A stretch of DNA of 63,783 bases from Pseudomonadota bacterium (GTDB lineage: Bacteria; Pseudomonadota; Gammaproteobacteria; Burkholderiales; Burkholderiaceae_C). A program made the position numbers and the translations under genes. The stretch is taken from assembly GCA_020161215.1 (NCBI GenBank), contig JAIUOM010000007.1, positions 1 to 63,783 on the forward strand, read 5' to 3'. Under the pieces are notes generated by a model. It was not told the DNA's origin. It worked only from the letters and a program-made list of their open reading frames with translations, and searched no databases. This document shows, piece by piece, positions 54,739 through 63,601 of the stretch (its first letter is position 1; each line of letters opens with the position of its first letter).

Positions 54739-55572
54739 TCAGATACCCGTCAGGCCACCCGTGCACATCAGCGTCTGCCCGCTGACGTAATCCGACTCCG
54801 GCTGGCAGAACAGGAACACCGCTCCGGCGGCTTCCTCGGGCGTGCCACCACGGCCCAGCGGAATGCCTTTTTCCATGGCGGCCAGTAGGTCGGGGTTGAC
54901 CCCCACCTTGATGTCACGCCCACCGATATTGGCCGTGCCGCCCGCGTCGGCGGCGGTGGAGGTGAGGCGGGTCATGATCAAACCGTAGGCCACGCAATTG
55001 ACCGTGACGTTCATGCGTCCCCACTCCTTGGCCAGGGTCATGGTCAGACCGGTGATGCCGGCCTTGGCTGTGGAGTAGTTGGCCTGTCCGGCATTCCCGA
55101 ACAGACCGGCCACCGACGAAATGTTGACCACCTTGCGCATCACACGCCGACCCTGCTCGGCCTCGGCCTTCGTGAGCTTCCGAATCACGGGCTGGGCAGC
55201 GCGCAGGATGCGGAAGGGCGCCGTCAGATGGGTGTCCATCATGGCGTACCACTGCTCGTCGGTCATCTTCTGGACCACGTTGTCCCAGGTGTAACCGGCG
55301 TTGTTGATGATGATGTCCAGTCCGCCGTAGGTCTGCACGGCGGTGCCTACGAAGCGGTCGGCGAAATCCGGTGCCGTCACGCTGCCTGGGCAAGCGACTG
55401 CCGTTCCACCCGCGGCCTGTATCTCGGCCACCACTTCTCGTGCGGGCGCCTCGTCCAGGTCGTTCACCACCACGCGCGCACCTTCGGAGGCGAGTTTCAG
55501 GGCGATGGCGCGACCAATGCCGCGACCGGAACCAGAGACCAGGGCCACTTTGCCGTCGAGTTTCATCGTCAT
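54739..55572 (-). CDS. SDR family oxidoreductase (3-hydroxyacyl-CoA dehydrogenase-like)
   Basis: A 277-residue short-chain dehydrogenase resembling FabG and the SDR domain of multifunctional type-2 enzymes. The cofactor motif is ALVSGSGRGIGRAIALKL with NDLDEA after beta2 (favouring NAD). NNAG is in IIINNAGYTWDN, Ser in NISSVAGLFG, and YxxxK in YSTAKAGITGL near residue 162. A longer loop of about 15 residues separates the last regions. In this operon it likely oxidises a 3-hydroxyacyl-CoA intermediate. ATG 55572 or the one two codons later may be the start. Confidence 0.86.
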   Translation of the reverse strand: MTMKLDGKVALVSGSGRGIGRAIALKLASEGARVVVNDLDEAPAREVVAEIQAAGGTAVACPGSVTAPDFADRFVGTAVQTYGGLDIIINNAGYTWDNVVQKMTDEQWYAMMDTHLTAPFRILRAAQPVIRKLTKAEAEQGRRVMRKVVNISSVAGLFGNAGQANYSTAKAGITGLTMTLAKEWGRMNVTVNCVAYGLIMTRLTSTAADAGGTANIGGRDIKVGVNPDLLAAMEKGIPLGRGGTPEEAAGAVFLFCQPESDYVSGQTLMCTGGLTGI

Positions 55573-55617
55573 GGAAATTTTCTCTCTAGGGATAGGAAAG
55601 GGGGATGAAGTGATCGG

Positions 55618-56037
55618 TCAGGGCAAGGCCACCAAGGCCTCTCCGGCGATCTTGACTTCGCCAAACTGATTCGCGCTTTGCACCGCCAGGCGCACGCAGC
55701 GCTCGCCACCAACCTCGATTTTTTCCAGCACGCGTCCGCTGCAGCGGACGACGTGACCGAGGTGCGTGATGCCCTGGAAACGCATGTCGAAGCGGCGCAG
55801 GCGCGATTGCGGCACCCAGCGCGTGACGAGGCGCCCAACCCAGGCCATGCCCAGCATGCCCTGGGCAAACACATCCGGCATGCCGGCACGGCGCGCGAAA
55901 TCCAGATCGATGTGGATCGGGTTGTGGTCGCCGGAGGCGCCTCCAAACAGGGCCAGACGTGCGCGGTCCACCGCCGGCAGATCCAGCACCGGCAACTGGT
56001 CTCCGACCTGCACGTCGTCGTAGCTCATGGGTTTCAT
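55618..56037 (-). CDS. MaoC-like dehydratase (C-type hotdog subunit)
   Basis: A 139-residue single hotdog-domain hydratase. The active-site pattern is FGGASGDHNPIHIDLDFAR near residues 31-49 (Asp and His of the hydratase 2 motif D-x4-H), followed by VFAQGMLGMAWVG. It normally pairs with a second MaoC-like chain, encoded next to it, to form a heterodimer acting on enoyl-CoA. A good ribosome site AAGGAGC lies 6 bases before ATG 56037. Confidence 0.85.
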   Translation of the reverse strand: MKPMSYDDVQVGDQLPVLDLPAVDRARLALFGGASGDHNPIHIDLDFARRAGMPDVFAQGMLGMAWVGRLVTRWVPQSRLRRFDMRFQGITHLGHVVRCSGRVLEKIEVGGERCVRLAVQSANQFGEVKIAGEALVALP

Positions 56038-56048
56038 CGCTTGCTCCT

Positions 56049-56489
56049 TCAATGCCGGCACACGAGCACGCTGCGCAGCTCGGCCACCAGTTCACCGGCC
56101 TGGTTCGTGGCGCGGGAGGACTTCACCACGAACTCCAGCGCACCGTTCTTCTTGTCGTAGATGTCCTCGATGCATGAGCGCACCGTGACCGTGTCGCCCA
56201 CGCAGACCGGCTGGTGGTAGGTAAAAGACTGCTCACCGTGCAGCAGCTTGGACAACGGCAGCTGAAGCAGTTCCAGCATGCGATCGACGGCGCCGGAATC
56301 CAGCTCCACCGCGAACAGAAAAGTGGGCGGCGCCGGCAAATCGGGGTAACCCGCGGCCTGGGCGGCGGCCCGGTCGGTGTAGACCGGGTCGTCCTCACCG
56401 ATCGCCTTGGCGAAAAACCGCAGGCGGGACGCTTCGATCGGCAACTCGGAAGCCCCCAGCTCATGACCAATCCATGTTTTGTCGATCAT
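56049..56489 (-). CDS. MaoC-like dehydratase partner (FAS1-dehydratase/N-type hotdog subunit)
   Basis: A 146-residue hotdog protein of the N-terminal MaoC/FAS1-dehydratase type. It has IEASRLRFFAKAIGEDDPVY, LPAPPTFLFAVELD and GEQSFTYHQPVCVGDTVTV. It lacks the Asp/His hydratase pair and probably forms the structural half of a dimer with the next protein. Such split pairs are known for bulky acyl-CoA substrates, for example steroid side-chain degradation. It lies 10 bases downstream of the thiolase-like gene and 11 bases upstream of its partner. Confidence 0.85.
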   Translation of the reverse strand: MIDKTWIGHELGASELPIEASRLRFFAKAIGEDDPVYTDRAAAQAAGYPDLPAPPTFLFAVELDSGAVDRMLELLQLPLSKLLHGEQSFTYHQPVCVGDTVTVRSCIEDIYDKKNGALEFVVKSSRATNQAGELVAELRSVLVCRH

Positions 56490-56499
56490 GGCCGTTTCC

Positions 56500-57684
56500 T
56501 CACGCGCGCTCGTACAAGGTCACCACGCAGGCGCCACCCAGGCCCAGGTTGTGCTGCAAGGCCAGACGCGCGCCCTCGACCTGACGCTGGCCGGCCGTGC
56601 CACGCAACTGCTGGACCAGTTCGGTGCACTGCGCGAGCCCTGTCGCACCCAGGGGGTGCCCCTTGGACAGCAATCCGCCAGAAGGGTTGGTCACGACCTT
56701 GCCGCCATAGGTGTTGTCGCCATCACAGACGAACTTCTCCGCGCCGCCCACCGGGCACAGCCCAAGGGCTTCGTAGCTGATCAACTCGTTGTGCGCGAAG
56801 CAGTCGTGCAACTCGACCACGTCGATGTCGTCCGGCCCCACGCCGGCCTGCTCGTAGACCTTGCCGGCGGCCTCGCGCGCCATGCTGAAACCCACCACCT
56901 CGCGCATGTCGCGGGCCTCAAAGGCGATCGGCCGGTCGGTGGTCATCGCCTGGGCCTTGATGCGCACGCTGCGGTCCAGTTGGTGCCGCTCGGCGAAATC
57001 CGCCGAGCATACGATGGCGGCGGCCGCGCCGCAGGTGGGCGGGCACGCCATCAAGCGCGTCATCACGCCGGGCCACAGCACGGGTGACGCCAGCACATCT
57101 TCCTCGGTCACCACGTTGCGAAACAGCGCCAGCGGATTGTTGGCCGCATGGCGGCTGGCCTTGGCGCGGATCTTGGCGAACGTCGAAATCTGGGTGCCGT
57201 ACTCGCGCATGTGCGCTTCTCCGGCACCGCCAAAATACCGCAGCGCCAGCGGAATTTCGCCGTGACCCACCAGCTCCTCGGTGGCCGCGTCAAAGCGGGC
57301 AAACGGGCTCACGCGGTCATTGAAAACCGAACCCAGTGCACCCGGGTTCATCTGCTCGAAACCCAGCGCCAGCACACAGTCCGCCGCCCCGGTGGCCACG
57401 GCCTGACGCGCGAGGAACAAGGCGGTGGATCCGGTGGAGCAGTTGTTGTTGACGTTAACGACCGGAATGCCGGTCATGCCCACGTCGTACAGCGCGCATT
57501 GCCCCGCCGTGGAGTCGCCATAGACGTAGCCGACGTAGGCCTGCTGGACGCTCTCATAGCCGAGCCCCGCATCGGCAAGTGCCGCTTGAACCGCCGTGGC
57601 GGCCATCTGCGTATAGGGTTGGTGCTTGCCGGGCTTGGCGAACGGAATCATGCCGACGCCAGAGACAAAAACTTCGTGGGACAT
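56500..57684 (-). CDS. Thiolase-like lipid-transfer protein (SCP-x/Ltp type)
   Basis: A 394-residue thiolase-fold protein. The nucleophile region is NNNCSTGSTALFLARQAVA near residue 84 (Cys), ELHDCFAHNELISYEALGL and GGLLSKGHPLGATGLAQC supply histidines, and the end is HNLGLGGACVVTLYERA. It resembles SCP-x thiolases and the Ltp retro-aldolases. In actinobacterial steroid degradation such proteins work with a DUF35 partner and a split MaoC pair; here the MaoC pair is present but I see no DUF35 gene. ATG 57684 is chosen. It is the first gene of the operon, divergent from an AraC regulator 61 bases away. Confidence 0.86.
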   Translation of the reverse strand: MSHEVFVSGVGMIPFAKPGKHQPYTQMAATAVQAALADAGLGYESVQQAYVGYVYGDSTAGQCALYDVGMTGIPVVNVNNNCSTGSTALFLARQAVATGAADCVLALGFEQMNPGALGSVFNDRVSPFARFDAATEELVGHGEIPLALRYFGGAGEAHMREYGTQISTFAKIRAKASRHAANNPLALFRNVVTEEDVLASPVLWPGVMTRLMACPPTCGAAAAIVCSADFAERHQLDRSVRIKAQAMTTDRPIAFEARDMREVVGFSMAREAAGKVYEQAGVGPDDIDVVELHDCFAHNELISYEALGLCPVGGAEKFVCDGDNTYGGKVVTNPSGGLLSKGHPLGATGLAQCTELVQQLRGTAGQRQVEGARLALQHNLGLGGACVVTLYERA

Positions 57685-57745
57685 GCCATCTCCTTGGTGT
57701 GCTTGAACAACGACCCCATCGTAAAATTCACACAGCCTGCCGCCG

Positions 57746-58801
57746 ATGCCAAGCCGCATCGATTCCATGGCAGAAGACCTCAATTCCCGCGTGCCCTCCC
57801 CCGCCCCCTACACAGTTCCAATGGCCCTGGTGCAGGGAACGCTGGAAGGTGCGCGGCTGCGCGGCCATCTGCCGGACACTTGGTTGAAGGAAGCCGACAT
57901 CGCCCCTCGACTGCTCACGCGAGAAAGCGCCCGCGTCAGCACCGATCAGTACATCGCCCTGCTCAAGCTGCTGATCGCGCGATTGGATGACGAAGCCATC
58001 GGCTTTCTGGCCCGCCCGCTCAAGCCGGGCAGCCTGGAACTGATCGCTCGCGCCGCGCTCGACGAAACCGATCTGCTGGCCGCTTTGCGGCGGGTGTCCC
58101 GGGTGATGGCCCTGCTGCAAGACGACCTGGAACTCGAGCTGGTCCATGACGGCACCGCCGCCGGCCTGGCGCTGCGCCTGGACAGCGCGCTCTGGCGGCC
58201 TCGCTTCCTGCACGAGTACATGGTGCGCATCCTGTGGCGCCTGGCGGCGTGGCTGGTGGGTGGATCGCTGCCGGCACGGCGCTTTGACTTCGCGTTCGAA
58301 CAACCGCCCTATGCGCGCCAATATGGGGTCACGTTTCCGGCCCCGTTGCGCTTTGGGCAGCCCCTGTCGGCGTTCTGGTTCGACGCCCGGCGGCTGACGC
58401 GCCCCGTGACGCGTGACCGGGCCGCACTGCGCAGCTTCGTCGCCTCGTGGCCGGCGGCGATGATCGTGCCGCGCCGGGGCAACGAAGGCATCGTCGCCCG
58501 GGTGCGCCTGCATTTCGATCGCAGTCGGCCACTGTGGCCCGGGCTGCGTGACACCGCCGCGACCTTTCACATGTCGGCCCCCACGCTGCAACGGCATCTG
58601 GCGGCCGCGGGGACGTCGTTCCAGACCTTGAAGGATGAGCTGCGCCGGGACATCGCCATCGTGCGTCTGGCCGCGGGCCAGGACAGCCTGGCCGAGTTGG
58701 CGTTGACCCTGGGTTTTGCCGACTCGGCGGCTTTTCAGCGCGCGTTCAAGGGCTGGACAGGCAGCGCGCCAGGGACGTACCGGCGCCGCGCGGGCGCCTG
58801 A
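57746..58801 (+). CDS. AraC family transcriptional regulator
   Basis: A 351-residue regulator of the OruR-like AraC group. Residues about 25-215 form the arabinose-binding-like domain; the C-terminal 100 residues hold the two helix-turn-helix motifs (TAATFHMSAPTLQRHLAAAG and LALTLGFADSAAFQRAFKGW). The divergent start, 61 bases from the lipid-transfer gene, marks it as the likely controller of the 52.9-57.7 kb operon. An ATG seven codons later (MAEDLNSRV) is an alternative start. It ends 2 bases before the convergent pepP gene. Confidence 0.87.
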   Translation: MPSRIDSMAEDLNSRVPSPAPYTVPMALVQGTLEGARLRGHLPDTWLKEADIAPRLLTRESARVSTDQYIALLKLLIARLDDEAIGFLARPLKPGSLELIARAALDETDLLAALRRVSRVMALLQDDLELELVHDGTAAGLALRLDSALWRPRFLHEYMVRILWRLAAWLVGGSLPARRFDFAFEQPPYARQYGVTFPAPLRFGQPLSAFWFDARRLTRPVTRDRAALRSFVASWPAAMIVPRRGNEGIVARVRLHFDRSRPLWPGLRDTAATFHMSAPTLQRHLAAAGTSFQTLKDELRRDIAIVRLAAGQDSLAELALTLGFADSAAFQRAFKGWTGSAPGTYRRRAGA

Positions 58802-58803
58802 TT

Positions 58804-60198
58804 TCAGTCCCGCATCAGCGCCTCGATGGCGTCGGCATCGACCGGTACGTCGCGCGTGATCAGCTCGCAGCCGCTGGCGGTGACGACGGCGTCGTCCTCG
58901 ATGCGGATACCGATGTTCCAGAACGCTTCGGGTGCCTGCGCGCTGGGGCGCACGTACAGGCCGGGCTCGATGGTCAGCACCATGCCGGGGCGCAGCACGC
59001 GCGCCGGGCGGTCCTTGATGATTTCGCCGGACAGCGGATCGCGCCGTTCGCTGACCTGGCCGCGCTCGGCCGGCTCGACATAGCTGCCGCAGTCGTGCAC
59101 GTCCATGCCCAGCCAGTGGCCGGTGCGGTGCATGTAGTAGGCGAAGTAGTGGCGGTTGGCGATGGCGTCTTCCACGCTGCCATGCGCCTGGCGGGTGAGC
59201 AGGCCCAGCTCGAACAGACCTTCGGTCAGCACCCGCACCGTGGCCTCGTGCGGGTCGGTGAAGCGCGCGCCGGCCCGCGTGGCGTCGATGGCGGCCTGTT
59301 GGCTGGCCAGCACCAGTTCGTACAGCGCGCGCTGCGGCCCGGTGAAGCGGCCGTTGGCGGGAAAGGTGCGGGTGATGTCCGACGCGTAGCCGTCCAGCTC
59401 GCAGCCGGCGTCGATCAGCACCAGCTCGCCGTCGCGGATCGGCGCGGCGTCGGCCCGGTAGTGCAGCACGCAGGCGTTGGCGCCGGCCGCGACGATGCTG
59501 CCGTAGGCTGGAAACTGCGCGCCGTGCTGGCGGAATTCATGCCACAGCTCGGCGTCCAGGTGGTACTCGCGCACGTCCTGCCCGGCACGCAGCATGGCCG
59601 CGCAACGCCGCATGGCGCGCACGTGGGCGCCGGCGCTGATGCGGGCGGCGCGGCGCATCACGTCCAGCTCGTGGGCGTCCTTGACCAGGCGCATCTCGTC
59701 CAGCAGCGCGCACAGATCGCGCTGGCTCTCGGGCGCCAGCGCACCGTAGCGCACGCGGGCGCGCACCTTCTGCAACCAGCCGTCGACGCGGCTTTCCAGC
59801 CCGGGGTGCGTGGCGAACGGCCACCAGACGACGGAGCGGTTTTCCAGCAGTTGGGGCAGGCGCTGGTTCAGCTCGTCGACCGAGTAGGCCGCGTCCACGC
59901 CCAGCGTGGCGGGCGCGGCCTCGGGCCCCAGGCGAATGCCGTCCCAGATTTCGCGTTCCACGTCCTTGGGTTGGCAGAACAAGGTGCTGTGCCCGTCGGC
60001 GCCGAGCACCAGCCAGGCGGCCGGCTCGGTGAAGCCGGTCAGGTAATAAAAGTAGCTGTCGTGCCGGAAGGGAAAGTCGTTGTCGCGGTTGCGCGGCATG
60101 ACTTGCGCGGTGGGCACGATGGCAATGGCACCTTCACCCAGCTGGGCGGCCAGGCGGGCGCGGCGGTCGGCGTAAACCGAGGTCATGGCGGAGGTCAT
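58804..60198 (-). CDS. pepP: Xaa-Pro aminopeptidase
   Basis: A 464-residue pita-bread metallopeptidase with an aminopeptidase P N-terminal domain (about residues 1-160). Metal ligands are visible in LIDAGCELDGYASDITRTFP (two Asp), HRTGHWLGMDVHD (His), LTIEPGLYV (Glu) and NIGIRIEDDAVV (Glu). It removes N-terminal residues preceding proline. Length is close to E. coli PepP. The N-terminus has two possible ATG codons four codons apart (MTSAMTSV). It is a stand-alone gene between the AraC regulator and the nucleotidyltransferase gene. Confidence 0.92.
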   Translation of the reverse strand: MTSAMTSVYADRRARLAAQLGEGAIAIVPTAQVMPRNRDNDFPFRHDSYFYYLTGFTEPAAWLVLGADGHSTLFCQPKDVEREIWDGIRLGPEAAPATLGVDAAYSVDELNQRLPQLLENRSVVWWPFATHPGLESRVDGWLQKVRARVRYGALAPESQRDLCALLDEMRLVKDAHELDVMRRAARISAGAHVRAMRRCAAMLRAGQDVREYHLDAELWHEFRQHGAQFPAYGSIVAAGANACVLHYRADAAPIRDGELVLIDAGCELDGYASDITRTFPANGRFTGPQRALYELVLASQQAAIDATRAGARFTDPHEATVRVLTEGLFELGLLTRQAHGSVEDAIANRHYFAYYMHRTGHWLGMDVHDCGSYVEPAERGQVSERRDPLSGEIIKDRPARVLRPGMVLTIEPGLYVRPSAQAPEAFWNIGIRIEDDAVVTASGCELITRDVPVDADAIEALMRD

Positions 60199-60242
60199 GG
60201 TGAAAGCTTAAGGGATCGCCCGAAGCCCCGCGCGGCGCCGGG

Positions 60243-61031
60243 CTACGCGCCGTTCAGCTGCGCCAGCCGCTCGGGCGTGCCGACGTCGGTCCAGGGGCCT
60301 GGGTACAGCTCGGCGCTGACCTGGCCGGCGGCGATCGCCTGGCGCAGCAGGGGCGCCAGCGGCGCGGCCGTGCCTTGCGGGTTGCCGGACAGGATGGGGC
60401 ACCAGGGCGCCTCGAACAAGGCGCGGCGGTACAGCCCGATGGTGCTGAAGGTGTGGCGCACGCCGCCTGCCGGTGCCTCGTTCAGCGCCTGGCCCTCGGG
60501 GTCGAGAGCGAAATCGCCGTGCGGGTTGTGCGGCGGATTGGGCACCAGCCACAGGTGCGCCAGCCGGTCGCTGCAGGCAAAGCGCTGCACCGCCTCGGGG
60601 GCAAACACGAAGTCCGGGGCATAGATATCGCCGGCCACCACCCAAAACAGGTCCTCGGCGCTCGGCGCCAGCAAGGGCAGCGCGCGCGCGATGCCGCCGG
60701 CGGTCTCCAGCGCGTAGCCGAAATCCTGCCCCTCGGCCGAGATCAGGGGCGTCGAATACTCCTGTTTTTGTAGCTGCTCAGGATGAATTGACGCCGACTT
60801 ATGGGCAAAATAGTCCGAGATCTTCCCGCCCAGCCAGGCCGTGTTGACCACGATGTCGGCCACCCCGGCGCGCCGCAGCGCCTGCACCCACCACCACAGC
60901 AGCGGCTGGCCGCGCACGGTCAGCAGGGGCTTGGGCGTGTGGTCGGTCAGGGGCCGCATGCGCTCGCCGCGGCCGGCCGCCAGAATCAGGGCGCGCACGC
61001 TGGGCGCCACGCCGGGCGTGCTCAGCCTCAT
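60243..61031 (-). CDS. Nucleotidyltransferase, MurU-like, with an in-frame repeat
   Basis: A 262-residue sugar-phosphate nucleotidyltransferase. The N-terminus is [24 protein letters not shown], given here as [14 protein letters not shown] and [25 protein letters not shown] is the metal Asp segment and [10 protein letters not shown] follows. MurU relatives make UDP-N-acetylmuramate in peptidoglycan recycling. Residues about 73-92, [20 protein letters not shown], are encoded by a family A repeat and appear to be extra relative to the usual loop length. It overlaps speD by 4 bases. Confidence 0.84.
   Translation of the reverse strand: MRLSTPGVAPSVRALILAAGRGERMRPLTDHTPKPLLTVRGQPLLWWWVQALRRAGVADIVVNTAWLGGKISDYFAHKSASIHPEQLQKQEYSTPLISAEGQDFGYALETAGGIARALPLLAPSAEDLFWVVAGDIYAPDFVFAPEAVQRFACSDRLAHLWLVPNPPHNPHGDFALDPEGQALNEAPAGGVRHTFSTIGLYRRALFEAPWCPILSGNPQGTAAPLAPLLRQAIAAGQVSAELYPGPWTDVGTPERLAQLNGA
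60757..60813 (-). repeat. Repeat family A, copy 12, in frame inside the MurU-like gene
   Basis: On the coding strand it reads ATTTTGCCCATAA, GTCGGCGTCAATTCATCC, TGAGCAGCTACAAAAAC and AGGAGTA, the landmark order of the intergenic copies. It is translated within the loop before [14 protein letters not shown]. It is an AT-rich island in a GC-rich gene. Confidence 0.75.
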
Positions 61032-61435
61032 GCCGCCGAGCCCGTGTCGCCGGCGGGGGCCGGCAGCGTGCCGCGCCGCAGTGCGTGGCGCTGCACCTGG
61101 GCGGCGCTGAACAGAGCCTCCAGCGTCAGCAGCAGCTGGCGCGCCGCCGCGCCATGGTCGGCGCTGTGGTTGCAGACGTACACGTCCAGCGTCACCGCGC
61201 GTTGCTCGGGCCAGGTGTGCAGGCACAGGTGGCTTTCGGCCAGCAGCACGGCGGCGGTGACGCCGCCGGCACCGGCCAGGGTACCGGGAAAGCTGTGCGT
61301 GAGCCGGTCCACGGCCTTCAGGCCGACCTGGGCCACGGCCTGCTCGCAGGCGGCCAGCAGCGCCTCGGCGTCGGTCAGCCAGGCCGGGTCGCAGCGGCAG
61401 TCGTGCAGATCGGCGGTCAGGTGCAGGCCTTGCAT
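61028..61435 (-). CDS. speD: S-adenosylmethionine decarboxylase proenzyme
   Basis: A 135-residue bacterial-type SAM decarboxylase that self-cleaves to make the pyruvoyl group and supplies aminopropyl groups for spermidine. The cleavage region is [18 protein letters not shown], with Ser after Glu as the pyruvoyl precursor; the proton-source Cys is in [13 protein letters not shown] 61435 gives the standard N-terminus [13 protein letters not shown]. It is a short class-1B form. Its stop overlaps the start of the MurU-like gene, so the two are co-translated, an unusual pairing. Confidence 0.9.
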   Translation of the reverse strand: MQGLHLTADLHDCRCDPAWLTDAEALLAACEQAVAQVGLKAVDRLTHSFPGTLAGAGGVTAAVLLAESHLCLHTWPEQRAVTLDVYVCNHSADHGAAARQLLLTLEALFSAAQVQRHALRRGTLPAPAGDTGSAA

Positions 61436-61544
61436 GGGGCGAGTATGCCCAATCCGACGGCGCACGGGCGTCCCGCCCGCGGTTCGGCGTGGCTCTGTAA
61501 AATTACGGGTTTTCCTGCCCCAGCCTTACCCGGAGAGCCGCACC

Positions 61545-63578
61545 ATGGCAAACCCCCAGCAAATGGCCAACGCCGTGCGCGCCCTGGCGATGGACGCCGT
61601 TCAACAAGCCAATTCCGGCCACCCCGGCGCCCCCATGGGCATGGCCGACATGGCGCTGGCGCTGTGGAACCGCCACCTGCGCCACAACCCCGTCAACCCC
61701 TCGTGGGCCGACCGCGACCGCTTCGTGCTGTCCAACGGCCATGCGTCGATGCTGATCTACGCGCTGCTGCACCTGACGGGCTACGACCTGCCGATCGAGG
61801 AGTTGAAGAACTTCCGCCAGCTGCACAGCAAGACCGCCGGCCACCCCGAGTGGGGCATGACCCCGGGCGTGGAGACCACCACCGGCCCGCTGGGCCAGGG
61901 CATCACCAACGCGGTGGGCATGGCGCTGGCCGAAAAACTGCTGGCGGCCGAGTTCAACCGCCCCAGCCACGCCATCGTGGACCACCACACCTACGTGTTC
62001 CTGGGCGACGGCTGCCTGATGGAAGGCATCAGCCACGAGGCCTGCGCCCTGGCCGGCGCCTGGAAACTGAACAAGCTGATCGCCCTGTACGACGACAACG
62101 GCATCAGCATCGACGGCCAGGTGGCGCCGTGGTTTGTCGACAACACGGCCCAGCGCTTCGAGGCCTACCAGTGGAACGTGATCGGCCCCATCGACGGCCA
62201 CGACGTCGATGCGGTGGACCGCGCCCTGGGCGAGGCCAAGCAAAGCAGCGACCGCCCCACGCTCATCATCTGCCGCACCCACATCGGCAAGGGCAGCCCG
62301 CACCGCCAGGACACGGCCAAGGCGCACGGCGAGCCGCTGGGCGCGGAGGAGATCGCCCTGACGCGCCAGACCCTCGGCTGGGCGCATCCGGCGTTCGAGA
62401 TTCCGCAGGATGTCGCCGCCGCCTGGGACGCCCGCCCCGCCGGCGCCCAGATCGAAACCCACTGGAACACCCGCTTCGCCGCCTACCGGCAGGCCTTCCC
62501 CGAACTGGCCGCCGAGTTCCAGCGCCGCATGGCCGGCGACCTGCCCAAGCACTTTGCCCAGGTGGCCGTCGACGCCGCCGTCGCCGCGCACAGCAAGGGC
62601 GAGACCGTGGCCAGCCGCAAGGCCAGCCAGATCGCGCTGGAGGCCTTCACCGCCGCCCTGCCCGAGCTGCTGGGCGGCAGCGCCGACCTGACCGGCTCCA
62701 ACCTGACCAACACCAAGAGCACGCCGCCGCTGCGCTTTGACGACGACGGCGCGGTGATCAAGACCGAGGACGGCCAGATCGGCCGCCACATCAACTACGG
62801 CGTACGCGAGTTCGGCATGGCCGCCATCATGAACGGCGTGGCGCTGCATGGCGGCTACATCCCCTACGGCGGCACCTTCCTCACCTTCAGCGACTACAGC
62901 CGCAACGCCATCCGCATGGCCGCGCTGATGAAGCAGCGCGTGATCCACGTCTTCACGCACGACTCCATCGGCCTGGGCGAAGACGGTCCCACGCACCAGT
63001 CGGTCGAGCACGCCGCCAGCCTGCGCCTGATCCCTGGCCTCGACGTCTGGCGCCCCGCCGACACCGCCGAGACCGCCGTGGCCTGGGCCGTGGCCCTCGA
63101 AAACCGCAGCCGCCCCAGCGCCCTGCTGCTGAGCCGCCAGAACCTGCCCTATCTTCCTAAGCGCGACCTGGGCGACATCAGCCGCGGCGCCTATGTGCTG
63201 AGCGAGCCAAGCGACCTGGGCCTGAAAACGCCGGCGCGGGCCGTCATCATCGCCACCGGCTCCGAGGTGCAGCTGGCGCTCAAGGCGCAGGAGTTGCTTG
63301 CTTCTAAAAAGATAGCTGTTCGGGTTGTTTCCATGCCGGCCACCACCGTATTTGACCGGCAAACGCAAAAATACAAACAGTCCGTGCTGCCCGAGGGCCT
63401 GCCGCGCATCGCCGTCGAAATGGGCGTGACCGACGGCTGGTGGAAGTACGGCGTGGCCGCCGTGGTCGGCATCGACCGCTACGGCGAGTCGGCCCCGGCG
63501 CCCAAGCTGTTCGAGTTCTTCGGCTTCACGCCGGAAAACGTGGCCGAGACGGTGCAGGCCGTGCTGCAGCGCCGTTGA
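61545..63578 (+). CDS. tkt: Transketolase
   Basis: A 677-residue thiamine diphosphate enzyme of the pentose phosphate (or Calvin) pathway. Signature segments are [39 protein letters not shown] (ThDP/metal), and [20 protein letters not shown]. The start ATG 61545 follows a GGAGAG ribosome site. Residues about 585-605, [20 protein letters not shown], are encoded by a family A repeat copy read antisense, although this region aligns without a gap to E. coli TktA. The gap gene follows after about 80 bases, so central carbon metabolism genes are grouped here. Confidence 0.95.
   Translation: MANPQQMANAVRALAMDAVQQANSGHPGAPMGMADMALALWNRHLRHNPVNPSWADRDRFVLSNGHASMLIYALLHLTGYDLPIEELKNFRQLHSKTAGHPEWGMTPGVETTTGPLGQGITNAVGMALAEKLLAAEFNRPSHAIVDHHTYVFLGDGCLMEGISHEACALAGAWKLNKLIALYDDNGISIDGQVAPWFVDNTAQRFEAYQWNVIGPIDGHDVDAVDRALGEAKQSSDRPTLIICRTHIGKGSPHRQDTAKAHGEPLGAEEIALTRQTLGWAHPAFEIPQDVAAAWDARPAGAQIETHWNTRFAAYRQAFPELAAEFQRRMAGDLPKHFAQVAVDAAVAAHSKGETVASRKASQIALEAFTAALPELLGGSADLTGSNLTNTKSTPPLRFDDDGAVIKTEDGQIGRHINYGVREFGMAAIMNGVALHGGYIPYGGTFLTFSDYSRNAIRMAALMKQRVIHVFTHDSIGLGEDGPTHQSVEHAASLRLIPGLDVWRPADTAETAVAWAVALENRSRPSALLLSRQNLPYLPKRDLGDISRGAYVLSEPSDLGLKTPARAVIIATGSEVQLALKAQELLASKKIAVRVVSMPATTVFDRQTQKYKQSVLPEGLPRIAVEMGVTDGWWKYGVAAVVGIDRYGESAPAPKLFEFFGFTPENVAETVQAVLQRR
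63298..63358 (-). repeat. Repeat family A, copy 13, in frame inside tkt
   Basis: On the minus strand it reads GGTCAAATACGG, GGCCGGCATGGAAACAACCC, GAACAGCTATCTTTTTAG and AAGC, very close to the intergenic consensus. It is translated in tkt without changing the length of the conserved alignment. Local AT content is far higher than the rest of tkt. Confidence 0.75.
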
Positions 63579-63584
63579 TTTTTT

Positions 63585-63601
63585 GGGGCCATTTCGGCCC
63601 C
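63585..63601 (+). terminator. Hairpin after tkt
   Basis: GGGGCC-ATTTC-GGCCCC is a perfect 6-bp stem 6 bases after the tkt stop. The T-run (TTTTTT) precedes the stem rather than following it, so intrinsic termination is uncertain; it may be a processing or attenuation hairpin before gap. Confidence 0.35.
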
